The translations under genes and the position numbers were made by a program. Below, piece by piece: positions 1 to 12,731 of a DNA stretch of 64,000 nt (its first letter is position 1; each line of letters starts with the position of its first letter). Source of the stretch: Beta vulgaris subsp. vulgaris (lineage: Eukaryota; Streptophyta; Magnoliopsida; Caryophyllales; Amaranthaceae); assembly GCF_026745355.1 (NCBI RefSeq), contig NC_079202.1:35534350-35598349 (forward strand), written 5' to 3'. The notes under the pieces are model-generated. The model made no database searches and was not told the DNA's origin. It saw only the letters and a program-made list of their open reading frames with translations.

Positions 1-476
1 TACACATTCATTGTCATTTTTTAATTGAAGTTTGGTTGTGGTCATTTGAAGTTTCTGTTCGAATGCTCTGTTCGAATGCAAATTAGATTTTTCACCTCGT
101 TTTTCCTCCTACTCTTCTACTGTTAGATAATCATCTTTGCAGTATATTCTAGGTTTAAAAAAAAATTTTTTTTTTTATTAAAATAGTAATTTGCGTCGCA
201 CATAGCCCAAGGTGCGACGCAAATCACTAATGTGCGTCGCACCCTAGGCAATGTGCGACGCACATTACCCTCTATATTACTCTGAATTGGGCTGGAATAG
301 CCATCTGCGTCGCACCGTATACGAGTGCGACGCAAATAGCTGAACCATTTGCGTCGTTTTCGCATATGACGCAGATCGTTTCTGAGTCATTTGCGTCGAG
401 AGCTTTGGCGTCGCACCAGAGTCCGACGCAAATAGGCGCCTCACATCCGACGCAAATTGCCTTTTCTGTACTAGTG
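1..476 (-). mobile_element. CACTA transposon, one end
   Basis: On the minus strand the segment begins CACTAGTACAG at 476, the terminal sequence of the CACTA (En/Spm) superfamily. Inward it carries many short subterminal motifs, TGCGTCGCAC and GACGCAAAT in both orientations, from about 190 to 460, as expected of the transposase-binding zone of such elements. The base triplet after the end is AAG; the other end lies outside the window, so the 3-bp duplication cannot be tested. No transposase coding is seen. The element adjoins a Stowaway-like fragment on its right. Confidence 0.72.
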
Positions 477-479
477 AAG

Positions 480-738
480 GTAGATGTAATACGAGTTAGT
501 AAATAGTAAAAATAATATTACTTTATTTGGTAGAGAGTGAGTGTGGGCCAATGGTTAGAGTTAGTAGGTAGTAGGAGTGATATTACTTTATTGGGAAGAG
601 AGAGAGTGTGGGCCAACAGTTAAAAAGTAGAAGTATTAAAATAACAGTGTATCATATCTAAAAAAAAAAAGAAATGTAAAGAGTATTATGGGACAGATGA
701 AAAAGGAAATTATAAAGAATATTCTGGTACAGAGGGAG
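480..738. mobile_element. Stowaway-like MITE, right-hand fragment
   Basis: The right end reads ACAGAGGGAG followed by TA, the reverse complement of the CTCCCTCTGT terminus typical of Stowaway elements (Tc1/mariner type, TA target). Internally two imperfect direct copies of about 75 bp (around 490-555 and 556-620) share GTGTGGGCCAA and ATATTACTTTATT. The left end is missing, probably because the CACTA element landed in it. Confidence 0.5.
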
Positions 739-741
739 TAA

Positions 742-3071
742 TATTTTAAAAACAGGGGTAAGAAAACAAGTCGAAGACGTCACCACAGCTCTTGCTTCAC
801 GCATGCACACCTCGTAGCATGCACAAGTGCTACACGTCATGCACAATGGCTATGCGATCAACGATACCAAGACGTGCGTCCGCTATTAAGAAGCGTACTT
901 GCGTTACTGAGAAGCATACTTGCGCGTGACGCATCCTTACTTCGCCTACGCACACTAACAACGCTAGGTGCATGCATGCCAATTGAGCGGCCTATGTGAC
1001 ACTTTTTTTTTTTTATCTTGATTTCTATCCTAAATACAATATTCAAGGCATGTTGACATACATGAGATAATTAACTAGTTTTAATTGATTTAGTAGATTA
1101 AGTACTTAGGCTAGAAACTTGTTTTCAAAATGGGTTTTAAATATAGTTTTGGAATGGATTTAGAAACAAACTATTATAATAGATGATGGGGAATTAAGGC
1201 TCATTTTTATTTATTCTTTCATAAGAATTAAGTAGACAGTGATACGGGTTTTATTATCAGACAGTTATAAGAATAGGGGATAGAGATAAATCTATGTGCA
1301 TATGCACTTAGATTCCCACTGATCGTGAACATTACGATCAAGTTGCATTAAACTAACCGATAACACAAAAATTGACTCCCTATGTAGGTATCATTATCAA
1401 GATACATAATCTCTCATGCATGCCTAGAGGCGACACTTTAAATTTGAATAGTGGTCATTCAACAAAGTAAAACCCATATACATGCTCCTTCAAATAAAAA
1501 AACCTTATATTTGCATTCAAGAGAATAATGAGTAATGACCAAAGGAACATGTGGAGGCTGTAATAGAGTTTTCACCTTCCAATCATTGGTTGAGGATTTA
1601 AATTCTTATTACCCCACCTTTGGTAAAGTTAGGACATTTGTTGTGATAGTTTCTAATTACGAGTAAAATTATCAATTTATAGTTTTTATGACTAAAATTT
1701 TATTATGAGTTGGAATCCCTTTGTCTCATTTCATATGCAATGAAAATATATGCAATAAATAAGAACATTATTTTTATTTTTTAATTAGAAAATTAAGTCA
1801 GTCCAAGAACTAACCCCTAGAAAGCTTTTTTGATATTCGAATGCCTTTTAATACAATAACAAGTAATTTTGTCACTATATTCTAACAAGAAACCCTAATT
1901 ATCAATCTAATTTAATATTCGAATGAAATCAATTTTTAGTTTAATAAACAATATGTGTCGTTTGGAAGCATGAATTATTCAAACTCATAGTAAATTGATT
2001 TAACACTCATTTATGTTCTTAGACGTGAGTAAGAAAATTATACATCTATGCTTTTTTTAGTTTAAGAAACTATTTCTACTTTTATGCCAATTTTATTCTC
2101 AACTCTCCCATGAAAAATTTAAATCTATTTGAATTTTCAAGCAATTTGGGGCTTTTAACATCCTTTTTTTTATCGTGGTACCTAAATTTTTTTTTTTTTT
2201 TGTATCTATTACGTTTTTCTATTTTTTCCATTAATAATCCACATTTTTCTCTCTTTTTGACACTTTTGTATCCAACAATTGGCCTGGGTAATTTATCTCT
2301 TTTAATGAGAGTTTGAAATTTGAGTTTCTTTTTCTACCTTTATGGAAAGTCAGGGTTTGCTATTCAAGATGTAGTTCATTGTTTTGTTGTTATCTACAAT
2401 TTTGCAATCGGTATTAGATTGACGTTTGTCATTTAATTACATGATGAAATAAATATATCCCTTTTCAAGACTATGCTAGAATGATAGAATTAGAAGTCTG
2501 CATCATTCAGCGAATAAACAGAGAATATGCTTATTGCCAGATTGGTTTATTGTCACTATAGTTACAAAAAAGAAGAAATTTATTTGATGAAATATGAATT
2601 TTTTTTCTTTAATATCTATTGTAGAAGTCATATGCCTTTAATAATGAAATTAATCTTTTCCTAAAATAAAAAAAAAAACTCTCCCACCCTTATGGGAATT
2701 AAAAAAACAAAGTATGAACATAGCAAACGGTGGCAAATTTAGTCAAATAAAATCAATTTTATTAAGTAAAGCAAATTGATAATACCTTTGTTTTTTTTTT
2801 TTTTGTTCTTCCAAGACTTAGTTTTCCCTTCATGAAAACCAAGTTATGAGACTCTAATGACGCACCATTAACCATTAATTTTTAGTTTCTTTTTAAGAGT
2901 ATTTGGGGAGAACAAAAAATTATGGAGGTAGTATACGCAATTTAAAATGCTTACTTTAAGAAGTTAAAAATAAAACTATGAAATAGTAATTATACAATTA
3001 CAAATAGAGTAGTTTTGTTATAATTTATGAATTTCTCAAAACTAACACTAAGTTGGAAAATATATTTAGTA
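742..3071. other. AT-rich stretch without recognisable gene
   Basis: No coding region is supported here. Positions 770-990 form a patch much richer in GC and CpG than its surroundings, with repeated CGCATGCAC and ACTTGCG words, and could be a piece of a subterminal repeat zone or of an old gene. The rest is AT-rich with poly-T and poly-A runs (2185-2200, 2660, 2790). Confidence 0.5.
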
Positions 3072-3327
3072 CTCCCTCTGTTTCAAAATATAGTTCCTGT
3101 CTCTATTTTGGGAGTCAAATTTTACAAACTTTGACCAAATATTCTCATTAATGTATAAAAATAATAAACTCATGTGGAGTCTTGTTAGATTCATCTCAAT
3201 TTGTACATTTATAATATCAACTTTTTATACGTTTTACTAATACGAAATAAAAAAATGTCATAAGTTAAAGGTACTTGTTGGAGACTGTGCAAAAAGAAAC
3301 ACAAATTATATTTTGAGACGGAGGGAG
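3072..3327. mobile_element. Stowaway MITE (256 bp)
   Basis: Terminal inverted repeats CTCCCTCTGTTTCAAAATAT and its near complement ending GACGGAGGGAG bound a 256-bp AT-rich core, flanked on both sides by TA (3070-3071 and 3328-3329). This is the structure of Stowaway miniature elements. It is a different subfamily from the three copies at 7.7, 10.3 and 56.2 kb, since its interior does not match them. Confidence 0.82.
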
Positions 3328-3329
3328 TA

Positions 3330-4154
3330 CTTGTTTTCATCTAGATATCTGAAAATAATAAAATACAAGTTAATGTTTTGGTAATGCACAACAAGGAAAA
3401 ACACCATCTATATATTAATTCAAGGCTTGGATATACATGGTCTACAAGAAAAACACCATTTAAGCAAAAAGACAATTCATTTATTTTTGTATACATTCTT
3501 GTAGTGCATAACCGGAACATCAAACTTTAATTTATTCATCTTATGTTCTTCCGGAAATTTCACAATTAGGAACTAAAAAAATTGAAATAGGCAGGGTATC
3601 AATGTGTTCAAATTTGTAGGAATTTTTTATTTTTCACAAAGTATTTGAAGGTTGGTGAGGAGAGTGATGGTACTTTTCTAACATATGGTACCTCGTGCCA
3701 CGTGAAAACACCGTTATAACTAACTTTAAGCAATTAAAATCTTTAATAACTATAGTAATGACAACCAAGAAGTTCGTACAATTGAAGTAAAATCACTTAA
3801 AATTTATTCTAGTTATAGTCATCAATACACGTTCTTTAGATGATTTTGCACCATTAAAGAAAGCACAAAAGCTATAATTGAATAATTTAGTTTGATTCCT
3901 ATATTGTCTAGGACAAAATAAATTAGTATAATTAACAAGTGTTAACTTTGACCAAAGAGGAGTTGTTAGGCAACAAGTGTTTCGGTAAGATTTTGTCGTT
4001 ATCGAAAATATTGTTTGTGCTCGACCGTTTGATTTAAGCTTTAGAGTTTACAGATCATTGGACTAGTGCAATGAATGACGAAAACGCATGAAGATATGGA
4101 TGACACGTGATGTCAATGAGGGATGTCAATGAGGGGGGGGGGGGGGGGTTGGTG
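3330..4154. other. AT-rich stretch, nothing recognised
   Basis: I see no gene or clear element. A run of about 15 G residues lies near 4134-4148, just left of a possible hAT-like element. Confidence 0.4.
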
Positions 4155-4599
4155 AGGGTGTGCATTATCCTATTGATTCATCTCACCGTGATCTAATCGA
4201 TCCGATCCAATCAATCGAAACTCTGATCTTATTTGAATATTTGAAAAAATTTAGATCATTTATGAATTAGGAATTTTCAATTTTTAGATTCCAGAAATAT
4301 CTAAAATAAGGAGATTTTTTCGGATATTTGATTCGACATATCCGAAAATATATGTTTTTAAAGAGAGGTATTCGAAAATATTTGATTCCATGACCGCACA
4401 TTCGAAAATATCTACCTAATCAGAAACTTATTTTATGTATTTTTCCTATAAAAAAAATCATTTTTTTAATTTTTAGATATCCACTAAATATGATCTAAAT
4501 TTTCGGATTTTTTCATATCAAATTCGGATCGCGTTTTTCTCAACTTGAAATTTTCGGCGATCCGAAATTTCGGATCGGATTAACGGAAATGAACACCCT
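4155..4599. mobile_element. Possible hAT-like non-autonomous element
   Basis: Ends AGGGTGTGCA and TGAACACCCT form a 10-bp imperfect inverted repeat similar to the ends of the clearer hAT-like element at 14256-15129. The interior repeats words such as GATCCGA, TTCGGAT and TTTCGGA in both orientations. A clean 8-bp target duplication is not visible; the nearest match (GGTTGGTG and GTTTGGTG) is offset by 3 bp. Confidence 0.42.
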
Positions 4600-4897
4600 G
4601 CTGTTTGGTGGACACATGGCACGCATTTTTAATCGTATAATTATGCAAGTATTTATGGACATACGTTAGATAGCAATGTGTGTATGAAGATCACAAGTAG
4701 TGGGCTGTACAATTGGTATAGAGTTCATATTGTGCCTTTTTTTATATCTTATTACCAGTTCACCACCCTGCTTAAGCCAACATACAAATTTCTAAAATAT
4801 TTTATTTGACAATCTCTATAAATTAAGTAGACACAGCACAGTTAATTTTTTTAAGAAATAGTAGACATATAGAAATTGGATATGTTATGATTGTCAC

Positions 4898-6100
4898 GAT
4901 AACGACATATGGAGTGAGCCTTGGATAGGAGATGAAAGAGGGAGATTTATTGAGAGCAACAGAGTGGATGGTTTGAATGTGGTGCATGATTTGATTGATA
5001 ATGAGACGAAAGAGTGGAATGTTGAGTGTCTAGAAAGGAATTTTGGGGAGAGAGATAAGACACGTATCTTATCAATACCACTGAGTTCTAGGGCGGTAAA
5101 GGACTAGTTAATTTGGGCTTTCTCAAAAGATGGTCTCTATTTGGTGAAAACGGCATATATGCTAGGGAAAGGGGGCAATTTAGATGATTTTCATCGAGCT
5201 TGGGTTGTTTTGTGGAATTTTGATGTATCACCCAAGGTGAGACACTTTTTGTGGAGATATTGCACAAATACACTACCATCGAGGGAGATCCTTCGGGCCC
5301 GTTATTTGCTTGATGACGGGAGCTGCCCTTGGTACCATGATGCGGCCAAGACGACGCACCACGCTATCTTTTCATGCCCTCGCATCCAAACATTATGGAT
5401 GAGGCATGGCTGCGAAGCCATGGTGAGCGCGGGAGTTATTTGGCATGGAATATTTGGGCCGAACGCAACCGTTTTGTTTTTAATTTGAGAATGTTGCTCA
5501 ACCTCCAGTGGTGGTGAGCCAACGAGTGGGGAGGCGAGTTGAGGAGCACAACGAGTATACTACTCGAATCTATGGGCAGCCAGGGAGGGTTGCACCCGTC
5601 AGCGCAACACATTGGTGTGCACCTCCGCAAGGCACATTCAAGATCAATGCAGATGTGCATCTGAGTTCCGATGGCTGCGCGGGAATGGGAGCTGTAGCGA
5701 GAGACCCTACGGGCACAATTGTGTTTGCGAGAGTAAGGAGACAAAGGGTCTGCTGGCCTCCTGATATAGCCAAGTGCAAAGCCGCACTCTTTGTTGTTCG
5801 TCTCACCAAGGCGCATGGCTTGTTGGCTGTGATCATTGAGTGTGATGCTCAAGTTGTAATTTCTAGGCTCTCTAAAGCCGCTTTATTCTTCTCTAATTTA
5901 GATTTCATTATAGGTGATGTTATTTCTTTGAGTACAAGTTTTAATTCTATTTGTTTTAGCCATGTCAAGAGGGATGAGAATATTGTTGCCCATAACCTCG
6001 CTAAAGTTGTGCCATTTGGAGTGGAGCAGTGTTGGGAGCACCATTGTCCTAGGGAGATTTCTTCTTACGTACTTATCGACGTTTTTTTTTTAAAAAAATT
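4898..6100 (+). pseudogene. LINE remnant: zf-RVT and RNase H domains
   Basis: The plus strand encodes the C-terminal part of a plant L1-like non-LTR retrotransposon polyprotein. It starts with the linker region (DIWSEPWIGD near 4904), then a zf-RVT domain (FDVSPKVRHFLWR near 5219-5257, then a C..H..C cluster), then an RNase H fold (FKINADVHL near 5638, later a KRDENIVAHNLAK motif). The usual first acidic motif of RVT_3 domains (NxDA) is NADV here. The reading frame is broken by a TAG at 5105-5107 and a frameshift between about 5470 and 5510. No poly-A tail or duplication is evident. The same family ends the window at 63511-64000. Confidence 0.85.
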
Positions 6101-6473
6101 GTTTCATCTTACTTTGGAGGAGAATTATAAAAATTTTACAAAAAGCAAGAAAAAAATTCAGCCAAAGAATATTTGGTTTTGAAAAATGTAAAAAAAAATA
6201 TTAAAATATTGAGGGAGAAAGATAAATTAGGTAGGTGGGAAGGTTATGGGTGGATTATTAACATGGGTAGTGTGGTATATGACGAAGAAAGGTGTAAAAA
6301 GATGAGATAGGATATCGTATACGGAAAAAGCGAAAATGTGACAATTAAATAAAAACGTTCATGATTGAAAAGAGTAAAAAAAAACGAAGGTAGTATTTCA
6401 TACATATTTGGTTGGTGTTAGAAGTTTTAAGTGGGTGGATAAGTTGTGCATTACAATATTAGATAGAGTATGA

Positions 6474-6725
6474 GGGCATGTTCTATTCGACATAAAACAA
6501 TTGAACTAAAATGATTGCAACTGAACTAAACTGAATTATTGAACTGCTTGCAACCGAACTAAACCGAATTGAACTTAACTAAATTGAAATAAACTAAACT
6601 GAATTAAATTATAACTAATAAAAAAGAAAATTAGAGCTGAACTGAACTGATTGCAATTGAACTAAACTGAACTAATTGCAATTGAACTGAACTGAACTGA
6701 ACTGAATTGAACTAAAGATAAGGGA
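6474..6725. mobile_element. Harbinger-family MITE, left fragment
   Basis: It opens GGGCATGTTCTATTCGACAT and continues with GAACTGAAC / GAACTAAAC words, matching the families at 6882-8230 and 48072-48230. The expected GAACANNCCC right end is absent; the sequence breaks off just before the Helitron start at 6741. Confidence 0.5.
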
Positions 6726-6881
6726 TGTTTTTTTCTTTGATCTCTATTATATAAGCTAAGGGATGAGGTGTGGTGTCATCCTTTGAAACAACTAGAATAC
6801 CCTTTAATAATATAAAACAATATTTTCTTTTTATAAAAAAAAATTGAAAATGAGAATTAATGTAACTTGTCATATGAGTAA

Positions 6882-8230
6882 GGGTCTGTTCTCCCCAGCT
6901 TATTTTCAGTTCAGTTGCAATCAGGTCAGTTGCAATCGGTTCAGTTCAGTTTAGTTTAGTTCAGTTCAGTAAGTTAATTCTCTAATAATGAAACAATGAT
7001 AATAGTAATAATTATTATTACTACTATTACTATTACTATTACTATTATAAATATTAATATCATGATTATAATTATTATTATTCAGATAACTGGTGCATTA
7101 AGTATATAGGGTTTTGACCCACAATACAGTGAAGTGTGAACAACCACCGAATATCTGGAAAAATGAAGCAGTATTATATTGGTGGTTTAATGAGATTCGA
7201 TGAGTCAATTTACCAACCATTTGTAAACTAAACAATGACGTATGATCAAATTAAGAAAAAATATTCATTAAAATCATACTAAAATCATCAATCTGTCGCA
7301 AAACCTAGAAAAATCAAAATAACTGATCAACGACAAAGAAAAAAGATTTTTTAAAAAAGGAAAGATTTTGAAGTTTTTGGAAAATTAAAGTAAAAAATAT
7401 GGAAATTTTCAAGACTTGAAATTGGAGGGAGAGGTGAAGTAAAAGCTAAACCCTAGTGGCAAAGAATGGCCAAGAATCCGAAAGTTATAAGTATTTAATT
7501 TAGTTTTAGCATTGCAAGTATGTAGTTTGTAGTTTTTAAAAAAATTCAAAATTGTTAAAAATAATGTACACATCATATTAATTTGTAACATTCTTTTTAA
7601 AAGCGTTGGGTGATAAAGTATATTCTATATTTCGATATTCTAATTTTGTTCGTCACATTATTAGTTTATCTGTTTATTACAGACTTCTCCATCTATCTCA
7701 CAATAATTTATTATTATTTTATTTAATAACTTATTACTCCCTCCGTTTCTTAAAGATCTTCCCACTTACTGTTCCTACAGATACCAAGGAAAATCAAGTT
7801 GTGTGGGGCATGGTGTGAGTAAAGTAGGAGAGAGAAAGGGGTTAAGATAAATAAACAAATTAAAAGGGGTTAAAGTAGGAGAGAGAAAGGGAGTAAAATT
7901 GAATTAATAATGTAATGGTGGACCATATGATAGTGACATGAGAGGGTAAATAGGGAAATTTGTTTTGCCAAATAAGGAATAAAGCAAAAGTGGGAAGATC
8001 TTTTGGAAACACCCTTAAACGGAAAGAGGGAAGATCTTTAGAAAACAGAGGGAGTATTAATAAATCATTTTTATGAATCTATTATTAATTAAATAATATT
8101 ATATTATCATCACTACTTTTAGTTATAATTTAATTCAGTTCAGTTGCAATCAACTCAGTTTAGTTTAGTTCTATTCAGTTGAAATCAGTTGAGTTCAGTT
8201 CAATTGTTTTATGCCGAAGAGAACACGCCC
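6882..8230. mobile_element. PIF/Harbinger-type element, itself interrupted
   Basis: Ends GGGTCTGTTCTC and GAGAACACGCCC are inverted repeats (10 of 12 match) flanked by TAA on both sides (6879-6881, 8231-8233), the usual 3-bp target of PIF/Harbinger and Tourist elements. Internally the ends carry CAGTTCAGTT words (6900-6970, 8130-8210). A Stowaway element sits inside at 7737-8054. No transposase is recognised. Confidence 0.75.
7737..8054. mobile_element. Stowaway MITE family A, copy 1 (318 bp)
   Basis: TA-flanked element with ends CTCCCTCCGTTTCTTAAAG and complement ACAGAGGGAG. The terminal inverted repeat extends into AGATCTTCCCACT. The entire interior is nearly identical to copies at 10262-10578 (same orientation) and 56205-56522 (opposite orientation). 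It has no coding capacity. Confidence 0.92.
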
Positions 8231-8672
8231 TAAGTAAAAAATGAAATATGCAATCACCATTAATAACTTGACAAAATAGATTGACACAATCAACTAGAAT
8301 CTTCAATAAAAAAAGATAGTGATATACTGTGACAACATAATAGTTCGTATTTACAATATGGTTTATTAACATTTATAATCGTTAAAGAACTATATAAAAG
8401 TCTCTCGTAAGGAATTATCAAATCATCGATCGAATGTTCTGTGACAGTAAAAAAACAATTAAAAATCGATCATCTTTAATTTAAAAAATTAATAACATCT
8501 ACAAAAGAACCTCAATAAGTTACATCACTAACAAAACAATTTTAGATAAAAAAATATATACATTCGTACATATAGCTACATAAGATGATTGACACATGCA
8601 TTGCATGCATAAGCGACTAGTAATTCTTAAAGGGAACCCAATTTTGAATTTTGTATCCATTATAAATAATAA

Positions 8673-8830
8673 CTAGTTATTATGTCCGGGCTATGCTCCG
8701 GGTAAGAAAAAAATTCAATTATTACTATTATATTTTAAAATGATAACACTAAATATAACTTGGTCTAGTGATAAAAATTATAATGTTTGAATTAGAGGTC
8801 ACGGGATCAAAACCTATACTAAAATTTCTA
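8673..8830 (-). mobile_element. Helitron 3' end (second family)
   Basis: Read on the minus strand the segment ends in a hairpin CCGGAGCATAGCCCGG, then ACATAATAACTAG. That is a Helitron-like 3' terminus. A closely similar terminus, ending CTTACCCG...TAATAACTAG, occurs on the plus strand at about 13890-13922. The body runs to the right on the plus strand and includes the motif GATCAAAACCTATACTAAA. The 5' end is not identified. Confidence 0.55.
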
Positions 8831-9023
8831 ATTTTTTTAATTTTACGTGAATTACATGAATTAAACTCTTCCTTAGAGAGAGCGCCACATGCACCGTTCT
8901 AACATGAAAAATATATATAAATATATTAAAAAGATGTTTCTAAACAAGGAACGGAGCATGTGGCGCTCTTCTTAGGGAGTTTTAGTTCATGTAATTCACA
9001 TAAAATTAAAAAAATTTAGAAAT
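8821..9023. repeat. Fold-back element with about 80-bp arms
   Basis: Left arm 8821-8900 and right arm about 8949-9023 are imperfect inverted copies sharing GTGAATTACATGAA and GCGCCACATGC. The loop is about 50 bp. It looks like a miniature fold-back transposon lying in the Helitron body to its left. Its target duplication is unclear. Confidence 0.65.
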
Positions 9024-9040
9024 TACATGCATAGTATGGA

Positions 9041-9793
9041 GGAATGATAAATGTCTAACAGTTAGACATTTAGAAACATCTAACATCAATATGGCACCAT
9101 ACAAGGGGGCACACATTCATGATATTGTTTGTCCAAAAAACATTACTTTTGCAATTTTTAGAATTGTCTATCTCAAAAAAATATGTTGTAAAAAAAAAAC
9201 ACCAATGTTCATATATTTTTATTCTCTACAAATAGACATCCATTTTGATATAATTTCATCATATTTTTATTTTATTATTCTCTAACCATTATAATATAAA
9301 CACTATCTGTTTATATAGAAACACTATATGTTGTTTATGCATACAATATATGTGATTTGTGTATCAACATATGTTGTTTGTGTATCAATATATGTTGTTG
9401 GTGTATAAACAGATAGTGTTTGTGTATAAACCGATAGTGTTCGTAATATTTCCTAACACATCTGTTCGTACAGAAATACCATATGTTGTTTGTGTATAAA
9501 CAAATAGTGTTCGTACTATATTTTCTACATATATAAATAATAGATAGATAAGGATAAAATAAAAATATGATGAAATTATATCAAATTGGATGTCTAGTTG
9601 TAGAGAATAAAAATATATGAATATTGGTCTAATTTATAGTTTTTTAAAAACATATTTTTTGAGATATACAAGTTTAAAAATTGTAGAAGTATTTTTTTAG
9701 ACAAATAATATCATGACATGTGTGCCACTTGTGTGCTGCCACATAAATGTTAGATGTTTGGCAAATATCTATCGGTTAGACATTTATCATTCC
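9041..9793. mobile_element. Long inverted-repeat MITE (753 bp)
   Basis: The ends GGAATGATAAATGTCTAAC and its complement lead into long inverted arms of roughly 240 bp (shared words include TGATATAATTTCATCATATT and ATTCTCTACAA). The centre (9295-9500) is a cluster of short inverted and direct words built on ATATGTTGTTTGTGTAT and ATAGTGTTTGTG. A related right arm is found at about 13690-13770. No coding is seen and no transposon superfamily can be assigned. Confidence 0.7.
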
Positions 9794-9849
9794 TCGTATA
9801 GGGGTTTGATCCTGAGACCTCATGTACATATACTAAAGTCTAGCATGTA

Positions 9850-10259
9850 CAATGGGATGGTTTTGGGTTGGTCTAGAAAATAGTAAAACTAATTTTGATT
9901 GGTTTTACCATTGGGGCAATTGGTCCTTGGAGTTGGTTGGTCTAGAATTCCAGACCAACTTCACCTCGGATGGAGTGCATAGGCCAAGTAGCGTGACGTC
10001 GCGTGGCAAAAAAAACTGGCGAATTTTTATTTATTTATTATTTGACAGTCACTTAAACCGTTAAATGTTGTGTTTACAGGAAAAGGGAGAAAAATAAAAG
10101 CGGGAAAAAGCACAGAGTTGTGCGTTTCACAATGATGGTGGGACAAGTGACAAATTTGCTGTCACAGTGGTTTGGACGCGCGTCAGATGCCATTGAGTAG
10201 CAAATCTACTGCTGCCAATGTCTTCTTTGGCTGGTTTTATGATTTCAAATGGGAATTTG
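9850..10259. other. Unassigned sequence
   Basis: No gene supported. The stretch has slightly higher GC content than its flanks (for example 9950-10000, 10150-10200) and could be part of a larger unrecognised element; nothing in translation resembles a known family. Confidence 0.35.
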
Positions 10260-10261
10260 TA

Positions 10262-10578
10262 CTCCCTCCGTTTCCTAAAGATCTTCCCACTTATTGTTCC
10301 TACAGATACCAAGAAAAATCAAGTTGTGTGGGGCATGGTGTGAGTAAAGTAGGAGAGAGAAAGGGGTAAGATAAATAAACAAATAAAAAGGGGTTAAAGT
10401 AGGAGAGAGAAAGGAAGTAAAATTGAATTAATAATGTAATGGTGGACCATATGATAGTGACATGAGAGGGTAAATAGGGAAATTTGTTTTGCCAAATAAG
10501 GAATAAAGCAAAAGAGGGAAGATCTTTTGGAAACACCCTTAAACGGAAAGAGGGAAGATCTTTAGGAAACGGAGGGAG
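10262..10578. mobile_element. Stowaway MITE family A, copy 2 (317 bp)
   Basis: TA-flanked, with ends CTCCCTCCGTTTCCTAAAG and complement CTTTAGGAAACGGAGGGAG, a near-perfect inverted repeat. The interior matches copy 1 at 7737-8054 at almost every position in the same orientation. Confidence 0.93.
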
Positions 10579-12731
10579 TATAACGTTACAAATTTTGTAA
10601 CGTTAATAAAAAAATCAGGTTAAGTTAAAAAAAAATTGAATAACGGTTATAAAATAATTGTATCTATAAATTGAGCTCAAATTTTATATATTTTACCACA
10701 CTTCTTCCTAATCTATTTTTCTAATTACTCTTCTACCTAATATTACTTAAACTAAGCCAATATTATGAATTTAAGTAATCCTAATTACTCCCAAAATAAT
10801 CTTAACCACCCACAAAATTCTCAAAATAATTTCCAAATTGATCTAAGTGTGTTACAAAATCCAGATTTTCCAAAGAATATTTATGTTTTTTTATTAATTT
10901 AATTCATCTATTTCATATAAAAATAAACATTGGGTAGGAGAGAGAATATGGTACAGTATGGTAAAAGTAGGAGAGAGAAATAGAAAAATCAAGTAAGACT
11001 AACCAAACCATTGTGAGAAAAAAAAGATGAGTTGGTGAGAGTTTTAGTGGGATGTGAGGCGTACGAAGGAGTGAAGGAGAGAGAATGACAAAAACATAAT
11101 GTAATACTCCACATTTTTAGTAAGTTAATATTTATATCTTTAGAAAAATTTTGGTTGTTAAAAGACTTTTTATATATTTAAAAGGCTTTTAAAAGAGGTT
11201 TTTAGAGATATTTTGAGTATTTAAAATAAATTTTAGTCCAAATAGATGTTTGGACCTAAGTTTACTAGTTTTAAAACCCAAATATTTTGGTAAAATTTTT
11301 TTTAAAATGTTTTAAAGAAATCTAAAAAGGTTTAGAAAAGAAAAGAAGAAAAAAAAAAAAGGAAAAAGGTTTGCAAAAAATTTTTTTTTTGAAAAAAAAG
11401 AAAAAAGAAAAAAAATGGCGCAGCAATGCACCCTCATGAATAAAAATGTTTTGATAAGTTTTGGTTAACTTTTCCTTTTAATTTATCTTTTTAGTTATTT
11501 AACCTTCTATAAATATGTATTATGAGATAATCTATATTTTTTTCTAATCTTAGTTGGATAATGGTAAATATTAGCTATATCTTAGCTAGATTTAATTATC
11601 TTTTTCTCTAAATTCATCTTTTAGTTTCCTAATCCTATTCCGATTCTACTTTTTCAACTAGTATAAATAGGCGGTTTTCACCCATCATATTTTTTCACAG
11701 CAAATTAGAGAAATAAATCTCTTTTCTCAAGTTTAAACTCTCTCTCTTTTAGCCTACCTTTCTCTTTCTCCCTATTAATTATTAATTTTCAAAGTGCATG
11801 TATTTGTAGATCTCTAATAATTGTTTTGCAAATGTAGTATCATGTTTTTAGGAAGATATTTTGGATTGAAATACATGTTTTTATGAGTTTTATTATGAAC
11901 TGCATATGTTTTATATGAACATATGTTTGAATATTTACAAATTTTATTTATGAACACTGAATTATGTCTTTCGTTTAATATAATTATAAATTAAAGTTTG
12001 ATCTTTGAATTTATATTCAAATATTTTAGAAGGAGTTTGATCTTTAGATTCATGTTTAAGTATTTAAAAAGGAGTTGTTTTGAATTATTATTATTTTTCA
12101 AAAGTTACCTCTTAAGCAAGTTATTTTTATTTATGCTTTTATATGGATAAATTTACAAGTTGTATTTAAAGGAAAATTATTTCAGAAGGATTTTTATTAG
12201 ATATACGATCTTTTATGATTGCAATTATAAAGAGGCAATGACTTGTTATTTATTAGTAGTAAGAATGGTAGCCATTATATTATTTACACATGTACTTTTT
12301 GTATAAGTCATGTAGACAAGGAAGTAACCCCTCGTCATAGACTCAGTAAGGAATACTAAACTTGGGGGTGGGCACACTTTAGGAAAGGTACCTAGGCAAG
12401 GAAAAAGGATTTTTATCAAGGTTATATACTTTATATTATACAAGTATTATCAAGTATCCAGAAAGATTTTTCGAAATTAAATATTTCAAAGAATTAATTA
12501 AATAAAGTGTTTAATGTTCCGCATATACATGTACTCAGTATTTTTGCTGACATGCTTTTATTTGTTTTGTTTTATGGCTTTGTCCCTGTGATGACCCTAT
12601 TTTGGCGAGTAGAATTTACAGGTTGATATGATTCATATTTCATATGGAGAGCTAGTGAGGAATCATAATTAGTCAAGGAGTTGTTATTTTTTTTTGTATT
12701 TCCATTGTTATATAGTTGTACAATAAAGTTA

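Larger units (their letters stand above)
6741..8620 (+). mobile_element. Non-autonomous Helitron (1880 bp) with nested insertions
   Basis: The 5' end TCTCTATTATATAAGC follows an A and the 3' end is a short palindrome (ATGCATTGCATGCAT) followed 6 bp later by ACTAG and then T, the Helitron signature (A|TC...CTRR|T). Both ends match the smaller Helitron at 12732-13246, so the pairing is supported by an independent copy. Most of its length is a later Harbinger-type insertion at 6882-8230. No Rep/helicase coding is present. Confidence 0.75.

Noticed and set aside
658..1046. Short minus-strand frames over the CpG-rich patch
   Set aside because: No family resemblance, low complexity, and no supporting splice or promoter signals.
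5436..5852. Minus-strand frames opposite the LINE remnant at 5.4-5.9 kb
   Set aside because: They are shadows of the plus-strand RNase H coding sequence.
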